A stretch of 33,784 nt of DNA, from assembly GCA_017445585.1 (NCBI GenBank), contig JAFSTX010000011.1:1-33784 (forward strand), given 5' to 3'. The notes under the pieces are model-generated. The model searched no databases. It was not told the DNA's origin and saw only the letters and a program-made list of their open reading frames with translations. The position numbers and the translations under genes are program-made. Of the stretch, positions 8,484 to 17,985 are shown piece after piece (positions within the stretch are counted from its first letter, which is position 1; each line of letters begins with the position of its first letter). Origin of the DNA: Lachnospiraceae bacterium (lineage in GTDB: Bacteria > Bacillota > Clostridia > Lachnospirales > Lachnospiraceae).

Positions 8484-10595
8484 ATGTATCTGGTAAAGAA
8501 CGAACAGAACAGGTTTACACTTGCCGACGCCGCTGAGGGGGACGTTTTTGCGCGCCTTGGACCTGCCCTTGCGGTCATTAAGGGAGAGGAATTCGGCGCG
8601 GAGATAAAAGAAGAAAGCGCCGATACCATTGTGAGCGAAACTTGCGGCCTCAGATTCAGGGACGTTTTTGCTTTTAAGTCAGAAAACCGTATCGAAGTAA
8701 AGCGTACCATTTCAAATCTGACCGATCACAGGATACGCTTCAAGAGCATCTTTGAGCTGCATACCGGCTTTAAGCCCGCACACTACGTATTTCCCGGCTT
8801 TTCGTACAACGGGAATGAGTTTGACGGTTCGGGCGGAGACGCCAGATCCGCGGGGGTGGACACGGGGATGGCGGAGTCCTTCGGAGGCACCAAAAAGACG
8901 AATACCCCCAAGGGTCTGACCTGCGAAGGACAGCCCTGGGTCTTTGCCTACGACCGGCAGGGAATCCCGTCCTGTACTCTTACGGAGGATGAAAAGCACG
9001 GCCTTGCTCTTTTTATCAGCGACTGCGATGAGACGAGCCTGCGTTCGTCCGATTCGCTCATCAGAAATGACGACGGCACGATGCGCCACAGAGTGATACA
9101 TCCGGTATCCGAGCTGCCTTATACCTACGGACGCAAAAACATGATGACCGAGCCCTACGAGGAGTATATGCACCTCGTACCGGGCGGCCGCATAACGCTG
9201 ACTTTAGAGATCTTCTTCTGTGAGCCTCGCCTGGTAAACTACGCTGCCGCACAGCTCATGGAGGAGGCGGACGGCGTCTTTACAAAGGAAAAGGAGCCCT
9301 GCCTCACGAGTGAGAGAGTCTGGGACCTCGGTATTTCTTTCTTTAAGTTCCTGGTAAAGGACTGCCACGGCACTCCGATGCTGGCCGGTCATTATTCGGA
9401 TAAGCTGTTTCGGATGATGCACGCCGGTAATCTTTACGGCAAGGAAATGGCGATAGCCATGGAAGACCCCGCAAACACCTGCCTGTCGGAGTTTTCGTCG
9501 CGGTACGAGATAGGCTGGGCGGATCAGGGAGCCATGACTGCAAGACTTCTGGCTATCGATGCATTCCGGAGGGATGACAGCGAGCAGCTCGATCTGGCCA
9601 CGCGCATACTCGACGGTTACGTATCGACTCAGTGGGAAAACGGTCTGCTTTATCCTTTTTACTCGCATAATTTTATCGAGGACCCCGCAAAGAGAGCGCT
9701 CCCTGATTCCTGCAATATGGGCTGGGCCATGACTGAGCTTGTCAGATCTTACCACCTCTACAAGGATCACGGCATAGACAAGCCCGGGTATCTGGAGTTT
9801 TCCAGAAAACTCGCGGATTTCGCGGTAAGCCACTACAGCACGGAATGGGGCTTCGGCAAGACCTGGAGCGTGGACGGAAGCGCGAGAGCTACGGCAGGAG
9901 GAGCGGGCGGCTTTATGATAATGGGCCTGACCGAGGTCTACAAGACGATACGCGACGAGCGTTACCTTGAGACCGCGAAGAAGGCCATGGATTTCTACTA
10001 CGAGAGAGATCTGGACAATTTCGTATGTACCGCGGGAGCGTTGGACTGCCTCTGTGTGGACAAGGAGACCGCCTATCCTTTTGTAAGAGCCGGACTCGAT
10101 CTGTATGAGATCACGGGAGATAAGCTTTGGCTCACCAGGGCGGAAATGGCTGCATACTACTTTTTCTCGTGGATGTTCTGGTATGACGCGGTGTATCCGG
10201 TGGATTCGGAGTTTACAAAATACGACTACTACACCACCGGAGGCACGCTTATCTCGGCCGAGCACAGCGCGCTTGATCCCTGGGGCGCCCTGCTCGTTAC
10301 GGATATGATGAAACTGTATCATCTGACAGGCAACACGCATTTTAAGCGCTGGGCAAAGCTGACCTGGTGCAATGCGCTTCTCGGCATCACGATGGAAGAG
10401 GGTGTGAGTGTACATGGCAGCGTAAGGCCGCTCGGTTCACAGAATGAAGGCTTTTTCCACTGCCGCTGGACCAAATACCGCCCTACACCCGAGGAAAGAG
10501 GTCATTTCAACGATAATCTTCAGACGTGGATGGGAGCGTGGAGGTTGTATACGATAGCTTCCCTTTCAAAAGAAGATATGGATTGTCTGGAATAA
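8484..10595 (+). CDS. Cytoplasmic alpha/alpha-barrel glycosidase-like protein, substrate unknown
   Basis: This protein has 703 residues and no signal peptide, so it is probably cytoplasmic. The first ~260 residues look like a beta-sandwich domain, and residues ~275-690 look like a six-hairpin (alpha/alpha) barrel. The second part is rich in paired helices and aromatic or acidic motifs such as YEIGWADQGAMTARLL, TQWENGLLYPFY, DSCNMGWAM and ALDPWGALLVTDMMKLY. That combination occurs in several glycoside hydrolase families that act on short oligosaccharides, including unsaturated glucuronyl hydrolases and GH127-like enzymes. I cannot assign a GH family by eye. It is the first gene of the operon and lies 18 nt before the solute-binding protein, so it probably hydrolyses oligosaccharides imported by the next three genes. 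It could also be a sugar epimerase-like barrel. Confidence 0.6.
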   Translation: MYLVKNEQNRFTLADAAEGDVFARLGPALAVIKGEEFGAEIKEESADTIVSETCGLRFRDVFAFKSENRIEVKRTISNLTDHRIRFKSIFELHTGFKPAHYVFPGFSYNGNEFDGSGGDARSAGVDTGMAESFGGTKKTNTPKGLTCEGQPWVFAYDRQGIPSCTLTEDEKHGLALFISDCDETSLRSSDSLIRNDDGTMRHRVIHPVSELPYTYGRKNMMTEPYEEYMHLVPGGRITLTLEIFFCEPRLVNYAAAQLMEEADGVFTKEKEPCLTSERVWDLGISFFKFLVKDCHGTPMLAGHYSDKLFRMMHAGNLYGKEMAIAMEDPANTCLSEFSSRYEIGWADQGAMTARLLAIDAFRRDDSEQLDLATRILDGYVSTQWENGLLYPFYSHNFIEDPAKRALPDSCNMGWAMTELVRSYHLYKDHGIDKPGYLEFSRKLADFAVSHYSTEWGFGKTWSVDGSARATAGGAGGFMIMGLTEVYKTIRDERYLETAKKAMDFYYERDLDNFVCTAGALDCLCVDKETAYPFVRAGLDLYEITGDKLWLTRAEMAAYYFFSWMFWYDAVYPVDSEFTKYDYYTTGGTLISAEHSALDPWGALLVTDMMKLYHLTGNTHFKRWAKLTWCNALLGITMEEGVSVHGSVRPLGSQNEGFFHCRWTKYRPTPEERGHFNDNLQTWMGAWRLYTIASLSKEDMDCLE

Positions 10596-10613
10596 ACAGA
10601 GGAGGAATCAGTA

Positions 10614-11972
10614 ATGAAAAAACTATTGGCATGTTTACTCAGTGTGATCATGGTGCTTGGTCTTATCGCCTGCGGAGGCGGTGAAAGCGATGGCACCGGA
10701 AGCGGCAGTGAGCCTGCAGGCTCTCAGGAAGCTGACGTCCAGCCCGGCGGCAAGCCCACTCAGTCCGGCGGAGAAGCCGGAAATCAGCTGGCAGGCGTCA
10801 CCCTTGAGGTCGCGGTAAACTATACCGGCGATTCTCTTACGGCATTCCAGCAGATCTGCTCGGCTTTTGAATCAAAATACGGGGCGACGATCGTTATAGA
10901 TAACTACGGCTCCGATTACAGCTCGACTATGATCAACCGTATGGCGGCCAACAATCTTCCCGACGTCTTCGTTACCGCGGGATGGTCGCTGCGCAGATAC
11001 AAGGACTATTCTCTGGATCTCAGCGACCAGGAATACTGCTCCACGTATGACGAGTCTGCTCTTGGCGTCATTCAGGATACCGACGGCAAGATCTACGTCT
11101 GCATGGTCAGTAACGGAGTTAACGGAAACGTTGTAAACCTGAACGTCTGCGAGGCAGCCGGAGTCGATCCCTTTGCCATCACGACCTGGGACGAGTTTCT
11201 GGCAGCCTGCGAAAAGATCAAGAACGCCGGCTTTACGCCTATCGCATCCAACCCCGACGCGGGTCTTACAAGTAACCTTGCGGGCACCTTCCTCACCTAT
11301 AAGGGCGAGGTCGCGGACGTCGGCGACAAGATCAAGGACGGAAGCTGGGACTGGGAAGAATACATGTATCTTCTGAAGTTCTATCAGACGGCTCTGACGA
11401 GCGGCTACTTCTTCAAGGACGCCCGTTCCATCAACACCAACGATATGTATGAGAGAATGGCTGCGGGCCAGGCTGCGTTCATCATTTCCGAGAACACCGC
11501 CTCCATTGCTACTCTTTACAGCCTGAATCCCAAGGGCAACTTCATATTCGCTCCCTTCCCCGCATCCAAGGCAGGCGGAGAGGAGGCTATAGTTTCCGGC
11601 GAGGGCGATGCTTTCTCCATCTGGAAGGATTCCAAGAACATAGAAGCTTCAAAGATCTTCCTGAACTATCTTGCCACTCCCGAAGTAACGCTCAAGCTCC
11701 TGGATGCCACCTCCCGCGTATCCTGCATGAAGCCCGCGATGGAAGTTGACGAGACTCCCGGTACGAAGGCGCTCGGCGCAGTCGAGGACAACTACAAGGG
11801 ACACAATATCGGATACTATAATATCTGGGACCGCGAGTATCTTCCCAGCGGAATGTGGGCCTACATGGGCACTGCCTGCAACAAGCTTTTTGCGGATTAC
11901 AGCGATTCCGGACTGCGCGCAGTCATCGATTTCCTCAGAGACGGATATAAAAACGTTTACGTAGCGGAGTAA
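10614..11972 (+). CDS. Sugar ABC transporter solute-binding lipoprotein (family 1)
   Basis: This protein has 452 residues. ATG 10614 follows a strong gaggagg site. The signal peptide ends in the lipobox LIAC, with Cys20 as the lipidated residue. A Gly/Ser/Pro-rich linker follows, then a family-1 (MalE/MsmE-like) binding protein: an early segment on a growing beta strand (LEVAVNYTGDSLTAFQQICS), the NRMAANNLPDVFVTAG region, and FTPIASNPD typical of sugar binders. It should sit on the outer face of the membrane and deliver an oligosaccharide to the two permeases just downstream. Gene order and proximity to GH43-like genes suggest a pentose-containing oligosaccharide. The ligand is not proven. 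Confidence 0.9.
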   Translation: MKKLLACLLSVIMVLGLIACGGGESDGTGSGSEPAGSQEADVQPGGKPTQSGGEAGNQLAGVTLEVAVNYTGDSLTAFQQICSAFESKYGATIVIDNYGSDYSSTMINRMAANNLPDVFVTAGWSLRRYKDYSLDLSDQEYCSTYDESALGVIQDTDGKIYVCMVSNGVNGNVVNLNVCEAAGVDPFAITTWDEFLAACEKIKNAGFTPIASNPDAGLTSNLAGTFLTYKGEVADVGDKIKDGSWDWEEYMYLLKFYQTALTSGYFFKDARSINTNDMYERMAAGQAAFIISENTASIATLYSLNPKGNFIFAPFPASKAGGEEAIVSGEGDAFSIWKDSKNIEASKIFLNYLATPEVTLKLLDATSRVSCMKPAMEVDETPGTKALGAVEDNYKGHNIGYYNIWDREYLPSGMWAYMGTACNKLFADYSDSGLRAVIDFLRDGYKNVYVAE

Positions 11973-12006
11973 TATCATCTGCTCCACTGCGGCGGAGAAA
12001 AGACAT

Positions 12007-12879
12007 ATGCAGAAAAAATTAGACAGAAAATATTTCCTGTTTATGCTTCCGGCGATCATCATGGTCGTTGCGCTCAGATTTTTCCCTATCGGAAACGCCT
12101 TCAGGATGGGCTTCTTTAACTGGAACGGCTATTCCCAGGATATGGAGTTCATCGGGCTGGGCAACTTTAAGGAAGTCTTCGGAGACAGCTATTTCTGGCT
12201 GGCGCTGCGCAACACCCTGATTTATGCTTTCGGCATAACCATAGTAAAAAACATTCTTGGTCTGGCGCTGGCCTTCTTTGTGAACAACAAGTTCCACGGC
12301 CGCGCCGCAATCAGGGCTACGATCTATCTGCCTGCTATGATATCAGGGTTTATCATGGGTCAGATCATGTATTATTTCTACCAGTACAACGGCGGTATCT
12401 TTAACGAGATCCTGATCGGGCTCGGACTTGAACCGGTTTACTGGATGGAAACGGGACTTGGTTCCACGATCATAGTACTGCTGACTACGTCGTTTCTGCA
12501 CTGCGGATCGACTATGCTGCTGTATCTTGCCGGACTTCAGAACATCCCTCAGGAGCTTCTGGAGTCGGCGCGGCTTGACGGAGCTACGAACTGGAAGGAG
12601 AAGCTCTATATCACCATACCGCTCCTTCAGCCGTCCATGATCACCAGCGTCGTCCTGAACCTGATCGCCAGCTTCAAGATCTACGATATCATCTCGTCTC
12701 TGTCCGGAGGCGGGCCTGACGGAGGCTCCACGTCCCTGACTCTGCTGATATCAAAGTATTACTTCGGCTATAACAGGGCCGGTTACGCCGCAGCCATAGC
12801 AATGGTGTTCTTCTTTGTTATCATTATCATTTCGGTGCCAATCAATAAATGGCTCAGCAGCAAGAAGGTGGAATACTGA
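12007..12879 (+). CDS. Sugar ABC transporter permease, MalF/MsmF type
   Basis: This protein has 290 residues and about six membrane segments, starting at residues 9-25. The permease EAA loop lies at about 183-204 (ELLESARLDGATNWKEKLY), the site that docks the ATPase. ATG 12007 follows a modest ggcggag site. Its TGA overlaps the ATG of the next permease by one base, so the two are translationally coupled and form the heterodimeric channel. No ATPase gene occurs anywhere in the window, which is normal for this class in Firmicutes: a shared MsmX-type ATPase elsewhere usually serves it. Confidence 0.92.
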   Translation: MQKKLDRKYFLFMLPAIIMVVALRFFPIGNAFRMGFFNWNGYSQDMEFIGLGNFKEVFGDSYFWLALRNTLIYAFGITIVKNILGLALAFFVNNKFHGRAAIRATIYLPAMISGFIMGQIMYYFYQYNGGIFNEILIGLGLEPVYWMETGLGSTIIVLLTTSFLHCGSTMLLYLAGLQNIPQELLESARLDGATNWKEKLYITIPLLQPSMITSVVLNLIASFKIYDIISSLSGGGPDGGSTSLTLLISKYYFGYNRAGYAAAIAMVFFFVIIIISVPINKWLSSKKVEY

Positions 12880-13733
12880 TGGAAAACACAGAACGCAAAG
12901 CCGGAAAAAAGCGCAAAAAGTTCCGCATCTGGATTCCTATCGTGTGCGTGATAGTATTCTTCCTGTTCATCTGGCCTTTTTATGAGCTCGTGAATATGTC
13001 TCTGAGGGATATAACCGATTATTCCTCCAGACTCACACTTCCCGAGGTGATGCACTGGGAGAATTACCTGGAGGTCATAAAGCAGTCCGATATATGGATC
13101 GGCTTCAAAAACTCCGTCATATACACACTGACAACGGTTTTTCTGGAGATCACCATCGCTTCCATGGCGGGATACAGCCTGTCGAGAGGCAGCAAAAAAA
13201 CGACCAGGACCGTCCGCTCCATACAGATGCTTATCATTATGGTGCCGGGTATCATAACCCTGGTAGGTACGTATTCGCTCATGGTCAAACTGGGACTGAC
13301 CAACAGTCTTATCGCGCTGGCTTTCCTTACCGCGGCCGGAGGTATTCCGTCCTGCTCCTTCATTTATATGAATTTTATCAATTCGATACCTGTCCAGCTG
13401 GATGAAGCTGCCAGGAGTGATGGAGCCGGAGTCTTTACGACGTTTTTCAAGGTAATACTTCCGCAGCTTACCCCTCTGACCGTAACCAGAGCTATCATGA
13501 TCAGTATCGGAGCGTGGAACAACTACCTGCTTCCGCTGTATCTGCTGAACGATTCGCGCAAGAGGACGATCATACTGGTCATCAGGTCAGCCTTCAGTAT
13601 CAACGGCGGAGACAGGAACATAGCGATGGCGTGCGCCACCTGTACCATAGGTATACTTCCGGTGGTCGTAGTTTACCTGCTGCTTCAGAAGAAGATCATA
13701 GCAAGCCAGATCGGCTCGGCTGTAAAGGGTTAA
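12879..13733 (+). CDS. Sugar ABC transporter permease, MalG/MsmG type
   Basis: This protein has 284 residues. The start is ATG 12879, which shares a base with the previous stop and has aaggtgg 7 nt upstream. An earlier in-frame ATG at 12849 lies inside the previous gene and is rejected. The N-terminus is strongly basic, followed by a first membrane segment (about 15-35). The EAA loop is visible at about 172-196 (QLDEAARSDGAGVFTTFF). It pairs with the MalF-type permease and the solute-binding lipoprotein to form one importer. Confidence 0.92.
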   Translation: MENTERKAGKKRKKFRIWIPIVCVIVFFLFIWPFYELVNMSLRDITDYSSRLTLPEVMHWENYLEVIKQSDIWIGFKNSVIYTLTTVFLEITIASMAGYSLSRGSKKTTRTVRSIQMLIIMVPGIITLVGTYSLMVKLGLTNSLIALAFLTAAGGIPSCSFIYMNFINSIPVQLDEAARSDGAGVFTTFFKVILPQLTPLTVTRAIMISIGAWNNYLLPLYLLNDSRKRTIILVIRSAFSINGGDRNIAMACATCTIGILPVVVVYLLLQKKIIASQIGSAVKG

Positions 13734-13750
13734 GGCAGGAGGAGATAAAT

Positions 13751-16204
13751 ATGAGTAAAAGAGCTTTGAAGATCATGTCCCTTGTACTTGCATGCGCATC
13801 CGTACTTTCTCTTGCGGCCTGCGGAACAAAAAACACTGATACTTCTGACGGCACGGCAGAGTCCGGCGCCGCTTCGGACGCGGAAAAGTATCAGGCAGGA
13901 GAGCTTTCTTATTACAGCTATGACAGCAACGATAAGGAAGTGAATAAAAATCTTTTCTACGTGAATTCAGGTATGGAGTGGGGCGCCGACCCTTCGCTCC
14001 TGTTCGTTCCGGATGAAGACGGGGACGGCGGCACGTACTATATCTACTGTACCTCCGGCTATATCAATACCGCAGGTATAGAGGTGTGGCGTTCCAGAAA
14101 CCTTACCGACTGGGAGTGCCTCGGACCGGCTTTTATGCCCGACGTGGATACAAACTGGTCTTACAAGGGCTTCTGGGCTCCCCAGTGCATTTACGATGAG
14201 GAGTTTGGAAAGTACTATCTGTTTTATTCCGCGCCGTGGGGAAGCAACAGCACTCTGCGTTACGATTCCTGCGCCGTAGCAGACAGGCCGGAGGGCCCGT
14301 TCTATGAGATAACCAGTGATAAAAAGAGCGCAAAGGAGCCTCTGCTTCAGTTTGAGCTCCATCAGGACGAGTACGATCCGAGCCTGATCTCGCCCGCCAT
14401 AGGATACTACGGTATCTCGGGCTTTATAAAGGTCATAGGCCCTTCGCCGTTTATCGATCCCGAGACCGGCAGGCGCTATCTGTTTTTTGTCGCGGACCTT
14501 GGTACCGCGAACAACGACAATACGTCCGGCGCGTACTGCATAGAGATGGAGGACTGGGCTACTCCAAAGTATGAAACGCTGACGAGGATCACCCGTTACG
14601 GCTATACCACCGCAAACGGGGATACGCCGATCATCGAGGGCGGCAGCACCAACGAAGGCCCCATGTGCTACTACAAGGACGGGAAGTATTATCTGATCTT
14701 CCTGACATACACATATTACAATACAAAGTATCAGACCCGCGCGGCTGTTGCCGATTCGCCGATGGGACCTTATACGAAGTTTGATCTGGACAACGGCGCC
14801 CAGGTCATATATACCGATTTCAATTTCCAGCGGCAGGCGGTAGGTATCCACGGCCTGGCAAATGCAGGAGATGCGCTTTTCGGAGCCTATATGACCTTCA
14901 TGAACAACGTCAACTATGACGATCTGCGCAAGTTTGCCATAGATGAGATAGTCTTTGTGAACAACAAGGATGGTATCCCCACTATGCATGCAAACGGCCC
15001 AAGTGTCACTCCTCAGGCTCTGCCGGAAGCTATAAGCGGGTACCGCGATCTTGCGCCAGAGGCAAAGGTGGACTGCGACAATATCCGTTTCGGCAGCGAT
15101 ATAAAGTATCTGACGGACAGAGTCATTCCTTACCACGACAACGATCTGGCCCCTGAATTCCTCGCCGGAGACGGCACTACCACGATCACCTTTGATTTTG
15201 ACGATTACAGGACGCTGAGATCTGTCATGGTTTACAATTCCAGAGACTATAACGAGATGTTCAGTCAGGTCGAGTCCATCACCTTTGATTACAGAAAGAA
15301 CGGACAGGAGGGCCAGGTCACGATCGGGCCCGTGAAATACAACTGGGATTATTACAACCTTGAAGAAAACAAGCCCGCGGTGGGCAGCGCCGCTATTGCG
15401 GAGTTCGACGAGCTTGACGTAAAATCGGTCAGGATCGAGATAATCAACCCCGGCAATATGGACGGCATCGGCATCCCCGAGATCATCCTTCTCGGCAAAG
15501 ACTCTGACGGATCGTCCGCGTCGAAGGGAGAGGAAAAGGGCGCGCTTTACGAGCCTTATACCTTTGAGAACGAGGAGATACGCTCCAACTGGAAGAACGT
15601 TCCGACAGAGCTGGCTGTCGATACGGTACTTAACGAGGAGTACGGTGATCCCGTTTACAGGCTGTACGCCGATAACGATGAGACCTCTGAGATCTATGCG
15701 GATCTCTATATGTACGCGGGAAACGACGGTATATACACCTTTGTGGACGTGAACAATTCCACTCTGGAATTTGACCCCAAGAAGACCGTTTCCGAAAATC
15801 CAAACGTGACGCTTTTCTTTGCAAAATACAACACCGGTCTGCTGAACCGCCATACCGCGGGCTTCAGAGTGGATATCTCAAATGAGACATACCGCTACCG
15901 CGGAGTTTATTCTCAGAAGGCCTGGCTGCGCAGCTGGTGCGACGGCGCTACGGAGGTCAGGATAAAGAACGGTTCGATCGATGACCTTGGCAACGCGACG
16001 GGCTACTACGTTGAAACGTTCATACCGTATGAGGTGCTCGACATCACTGAGAGAGAAAACGTCGAAAAGCTGAGAGTGTTCTTCTCTATGTTCAGCACCG
16101 AAAGCACTGACGTTATCAAGCGCGAGCTTAATTACGTAGCGAGAAACGCCAGCCAGTCCGATCCGACTACGTGGCTGAGGATAGACCTTAAAAAGGAGCA
16201 GTGA
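13751..16204 (+). CDS. GH43-like lipoprotein with two C-terminal accessory domains
   Basis: This protein has 817 residues. ATG 13751 follows an aggagg site and starts a lipoprotein signal peptide with lipobox LAAC (Cys24). Residues ~65-510 form a GH43-type five-bladed propeller. The three expected acidic catalytic residues can be placed: Asp80 (WGADPSL), Asp236 (SPFIDPETG) and Glu302 (NEGPM). GH43 enzymes are mostly arabinofuranosidases and xylosidases, so it probably trims pentose side chains outside the cell. Residues ~520-660 look like a galactose-binding-like beta-sandwich. Residues ~670-817 look like a family-9-type carbohydrate-binding or DOMON-like module. Its TGA overlaps the next ATG. 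It is a paralogue of the next gene, which lacks the last module. Confidence 0.82.
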   Translation: MSKRALKIMSLVLACASVLSLAACGTKNTDTSDGTAESGAASDAEKYQAGELSYYSYDSNDKEVNKNLFYVNSGMEWGADPSLLFVPDEDGDGGTYYIYCTSGYINTAGIEVWRSRNLTDWECLGPAFMPDVDTNWSYKGFWAPQCIYDEEFGKYYLFYSAPWGSNSTLRYDSCAVADRPEGPFYEITSDKKSAKEPLLQFELHQDEYDPSLISPAIGYYGISGFIKVIGPSPFIDPETGRRYLFFVADLGTANNDNTSGAYCIEMEDWATPKYETLTRITRYGYTTANGDTPIIEGGSTNEGPMCYYKDGKYYLIFLTYTYYNTKYQTRAAVADSPMGPYTKFDLDNGAQVIYTDFNFQRQAVGIHGLANAGDALFGAYMTFMNNVNYDDLRKFAIDEIVFVNNKDGIPTMHANGPSVTPQALPEAISGYRDLAPEAKVDCDNIRFGSDIKYLTDRVIPYHDNDLAPEFLAGDGTTTITFDFDDYRTLRSVMVYNSRDYNEMFSQVESITFDYRKNGQEGQVTIGPVKYNWDYYNLEENKPAVGSAAIAEFDELDVKSVRIEIINPGNMDGIGIPEIILLGKDSDGSSASKGEEKGALYEPYTFENEEIRSNWKNVPTELAVDTVLNEEYGDPVYRLYADNDETSEIYADLYMYAGNDGIYTFVDVNNSTLEFDPKKTVSENPNVTLFFAKYNTGLLNRHTAGFRVDISNETYRYRGVYSQKAWLRSWCDGATEVRIKNGSIDDLGNATGYYVETFIPYEVLDITERENVEKLRVFFSMFSTESTDVIKRELNYVARNASQSDPTTWLRIDLKKEQ

Positions 16205-17895
16205 TGAAAAAGAGGCTGATATTCCTGATAGCAGTCCTTATGGGTATCTCCGCAGTGTTGTCCGGCTGCGGAGATGCTGCGGGAGACGTAACCGGCTCTC
16301 AGAGCGGAGAAAACAATACCGATAACGGAAACGTAAAAAGGACGCTTAGCCCGGAAGCCATGGCAGCCAATCAGAAGAACATTTTCTATCAGAATATCAC
16401 CGATCTGACAGGTGCGGATCCCTTTGTGCTCTGCTGTGAGAGCGGAGAGTACGCGGGGAGCTTTTTGATGTATTCCACGTCGAGAACGCTCAGCGCCAGG
16501 GGATTTGAGGTATATCAGTCCAGGGATCTGACACACTGGGAAAAGCTGCAGGATGCTTTTTATCCTCAGGGAGGAACCTGGGGCGATACCAAGATGTGGG
16601 CGCCCGAGGTCATAGAGGACAACGGCATGTACTATCTGTTTTACAGCGCTCAGTGGGGAAGTATGGAGTACGGGCTTTATATCTCGGTTGCCGCATCCTC
16701 CAGTCCGGCGGGACCGTTCAATGAGTGCGTCACAGATACCAAAAGCGTCATGGAGCCACTGATACGCTTTGAAAAACACACAGATGAGATACCTGAGGAG
16801 CTGCGTTCCGCTCTAAAGGGGCACGACGGCACGGAAGGCTATATAAAGGTCATAGACGCATCGCCGTTCGTGGACCCTGAAACCGGCAAAAAGTATCTCT
16901 ATATGATCGCTGACCTGGGGACCACATATACGGAAGCCTCCTTTGTCATGGGTATGGAGATGGGGGACTGGACTACGCCAAAGTATGAGACGCTGACAAG
17001 GCTTACCGAGTACGGGCTTACCACCCCGGGCGGGAGCGAGGTCATATTTGACGGAGGCAATACGAATGAAGGCTGTTCGGTGCTTTATCACGAGGGCAGA
17101 TACTACCTGACTTTTTCTACTTTTACGTATACGTCAACGCAGTATCAGGTGAGACAGGCCATAGGCGAAAGCCCTCTCGGCCCATTTGTGAAGGTCCAGC
17201 CTGAAGACGGCGGTACGGTCATAAGCACCGAGATCATGGGTATAAGGCAGTCCGCGGGCCACAGCTCCTTTTTTACGGTGGGTGACGAGCTCTGGCTCGC
17301 ATATCATACTTTTTATAATGACAGTACTATAGATGACGGCAGAAAACCCGCCGTGGAAAAACTTGTCTTCGTTGAAAACTCCAAAGGGCAGAAGGTGCTG
17401 CAGGCAAACGGGCCGACTTCGTCTCCGCAGCTCATGCCGAGGGCGCTTGCGGGCTGCGGAAATATAGCGGATCAGGCGCAGGTTTCATGTGACAATACGG
17501 CGCCGGGCTCGGATATAAAGCTGCTCACGGACGGGTTTGTCCCGATGCACAAGATAACGCCCGTTCCGGGCTTTGAGGCGGATGCGGGTGAAACGACGAT
17601 CACTTTTGCTTTCGACGACTTCGTAAAGCTGAGGAACGTGCTTATCTACAACAGCTTTAACGAGATGAAGAGATTTACAGGCATCAAGGCCGTGCTGCTC
17701 GAAACCGATCAGGGAGAGATCGATCTCGGACCGCTTGAGTACAGCAGCGCCGCATATGACGAGAAGGGCAAGACCGCTTACGATTATCCCGCGGCGTACA
17801 GCTTTGCGGAGACGAAAGTAAAAACGGTCACGATACAGATCAGCAGCGACGTGCCGGTCGAGATACCGGAGATATATCTGGCGGGAAGAAATTAG
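16204..17895 (+). CDS. Second GH43-like lipoprotein, shorter paralogue
   Basis: This protein has 563 residues. ATG 16204 overlaps the previous stop and has aaaaggag just upstream; a GTG at 16201 is less likely. The lipobox is LSGC (Cys22). The GH43-type propeller again shows three candidate catalytic acids: Asp72 (TGADPF), Asp224 (SPFVDPETG) and Glu289 (NTNEGC). It shares long similar phrases with the preceding gene (TPKYETLTR, then the CDN...GSDIK...LTD region near residue 430), so the two arose by tandem duplication. A galactose-binding-like region closes the protein; the extra module of its neighbour is missing. The two enzymes probably act on related linkages of the same glycan. Confidence 0.82.
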   Translation: MKKRLIFLIAVLMGISAVLSGCGDAAGDVTGSQSGENNTDNGNVKRTLSPEAMAANQKNIFYQNITDLTGADPFVLCCESGEYAGSFLMYSTSRTLSARGFEVYQSRDLTHWEKLQDAFYPQGGTWGDTKMWAPEVIEDNGMYYLFYSAQWGSMEYGLYISVAASSSPAGPFNECVTDTKSVMEPLIRFEKHTDEIPEELRSALKGHDGTEGYIKVIDASPFVDPETGKKYLYMIADLGTTYTEASFVMGMEMGDWTTPKYETLTRLTEYGLTTPGGSEVIFDGGNTNEGCSVLYHEGRYYLTFSTFTYTSTQYQVRQAIGESPLGPFVKVQPEDGGTVISTEIMGIRQSAGHSSFFTVGDELWLAYHTFYNDSTIDDGRKPAVEKLVFVENSKGQKVLQANGPTSSPQLMPRALAGCGNIADQAQVSCDNTAPGSDIKLLTDGFVPMHKITPVPGFEADAGETTITFAFDDFVKLRNVLIYNSFNEMKRFTGIKAVLLETDQGEIDLGPLEYSSAAYDEKGKTAYDYPAAYSFAETKVKTVTIQISSDVPVEIPEIYLAGRN

Positions 17896-17985
17896 AAACT
17901 GACCGCTATTGCATGGAAAAAGAACGAGATTATCAAAGAAAAAACCTTTAGAATGGTCGCAAAGATCATTTATAAGGAGAAGACA

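Noticed and set aside
10614-13733. Missing ATPase as a sign of a broken transporter
   Set aside because: MsmEFG-type importers in Firmicutes usually share an ATPase encoded elsewhere, and both permeases have intact EAA loops.
13514-13750. N-terminal extension of the first GH43-like protein reaching back into the permease gene
   Set aside because: It overlaps the MalG-type permease for over 200 bp, has no ribosome binding site, and would bury the lipoprotein signal peptide that starts cleanly at 13751.
13967-15853. Long minus-strand open frame (628 codons) opposite the GH43-like gene, and similar ones at 20381-21883, 24570-25844 and 9204-10415
   Set aside because: They lie wholly antisense to clear genes, show no recognisable family motifs, and are expected from the codon bias of the plus-strand genes.
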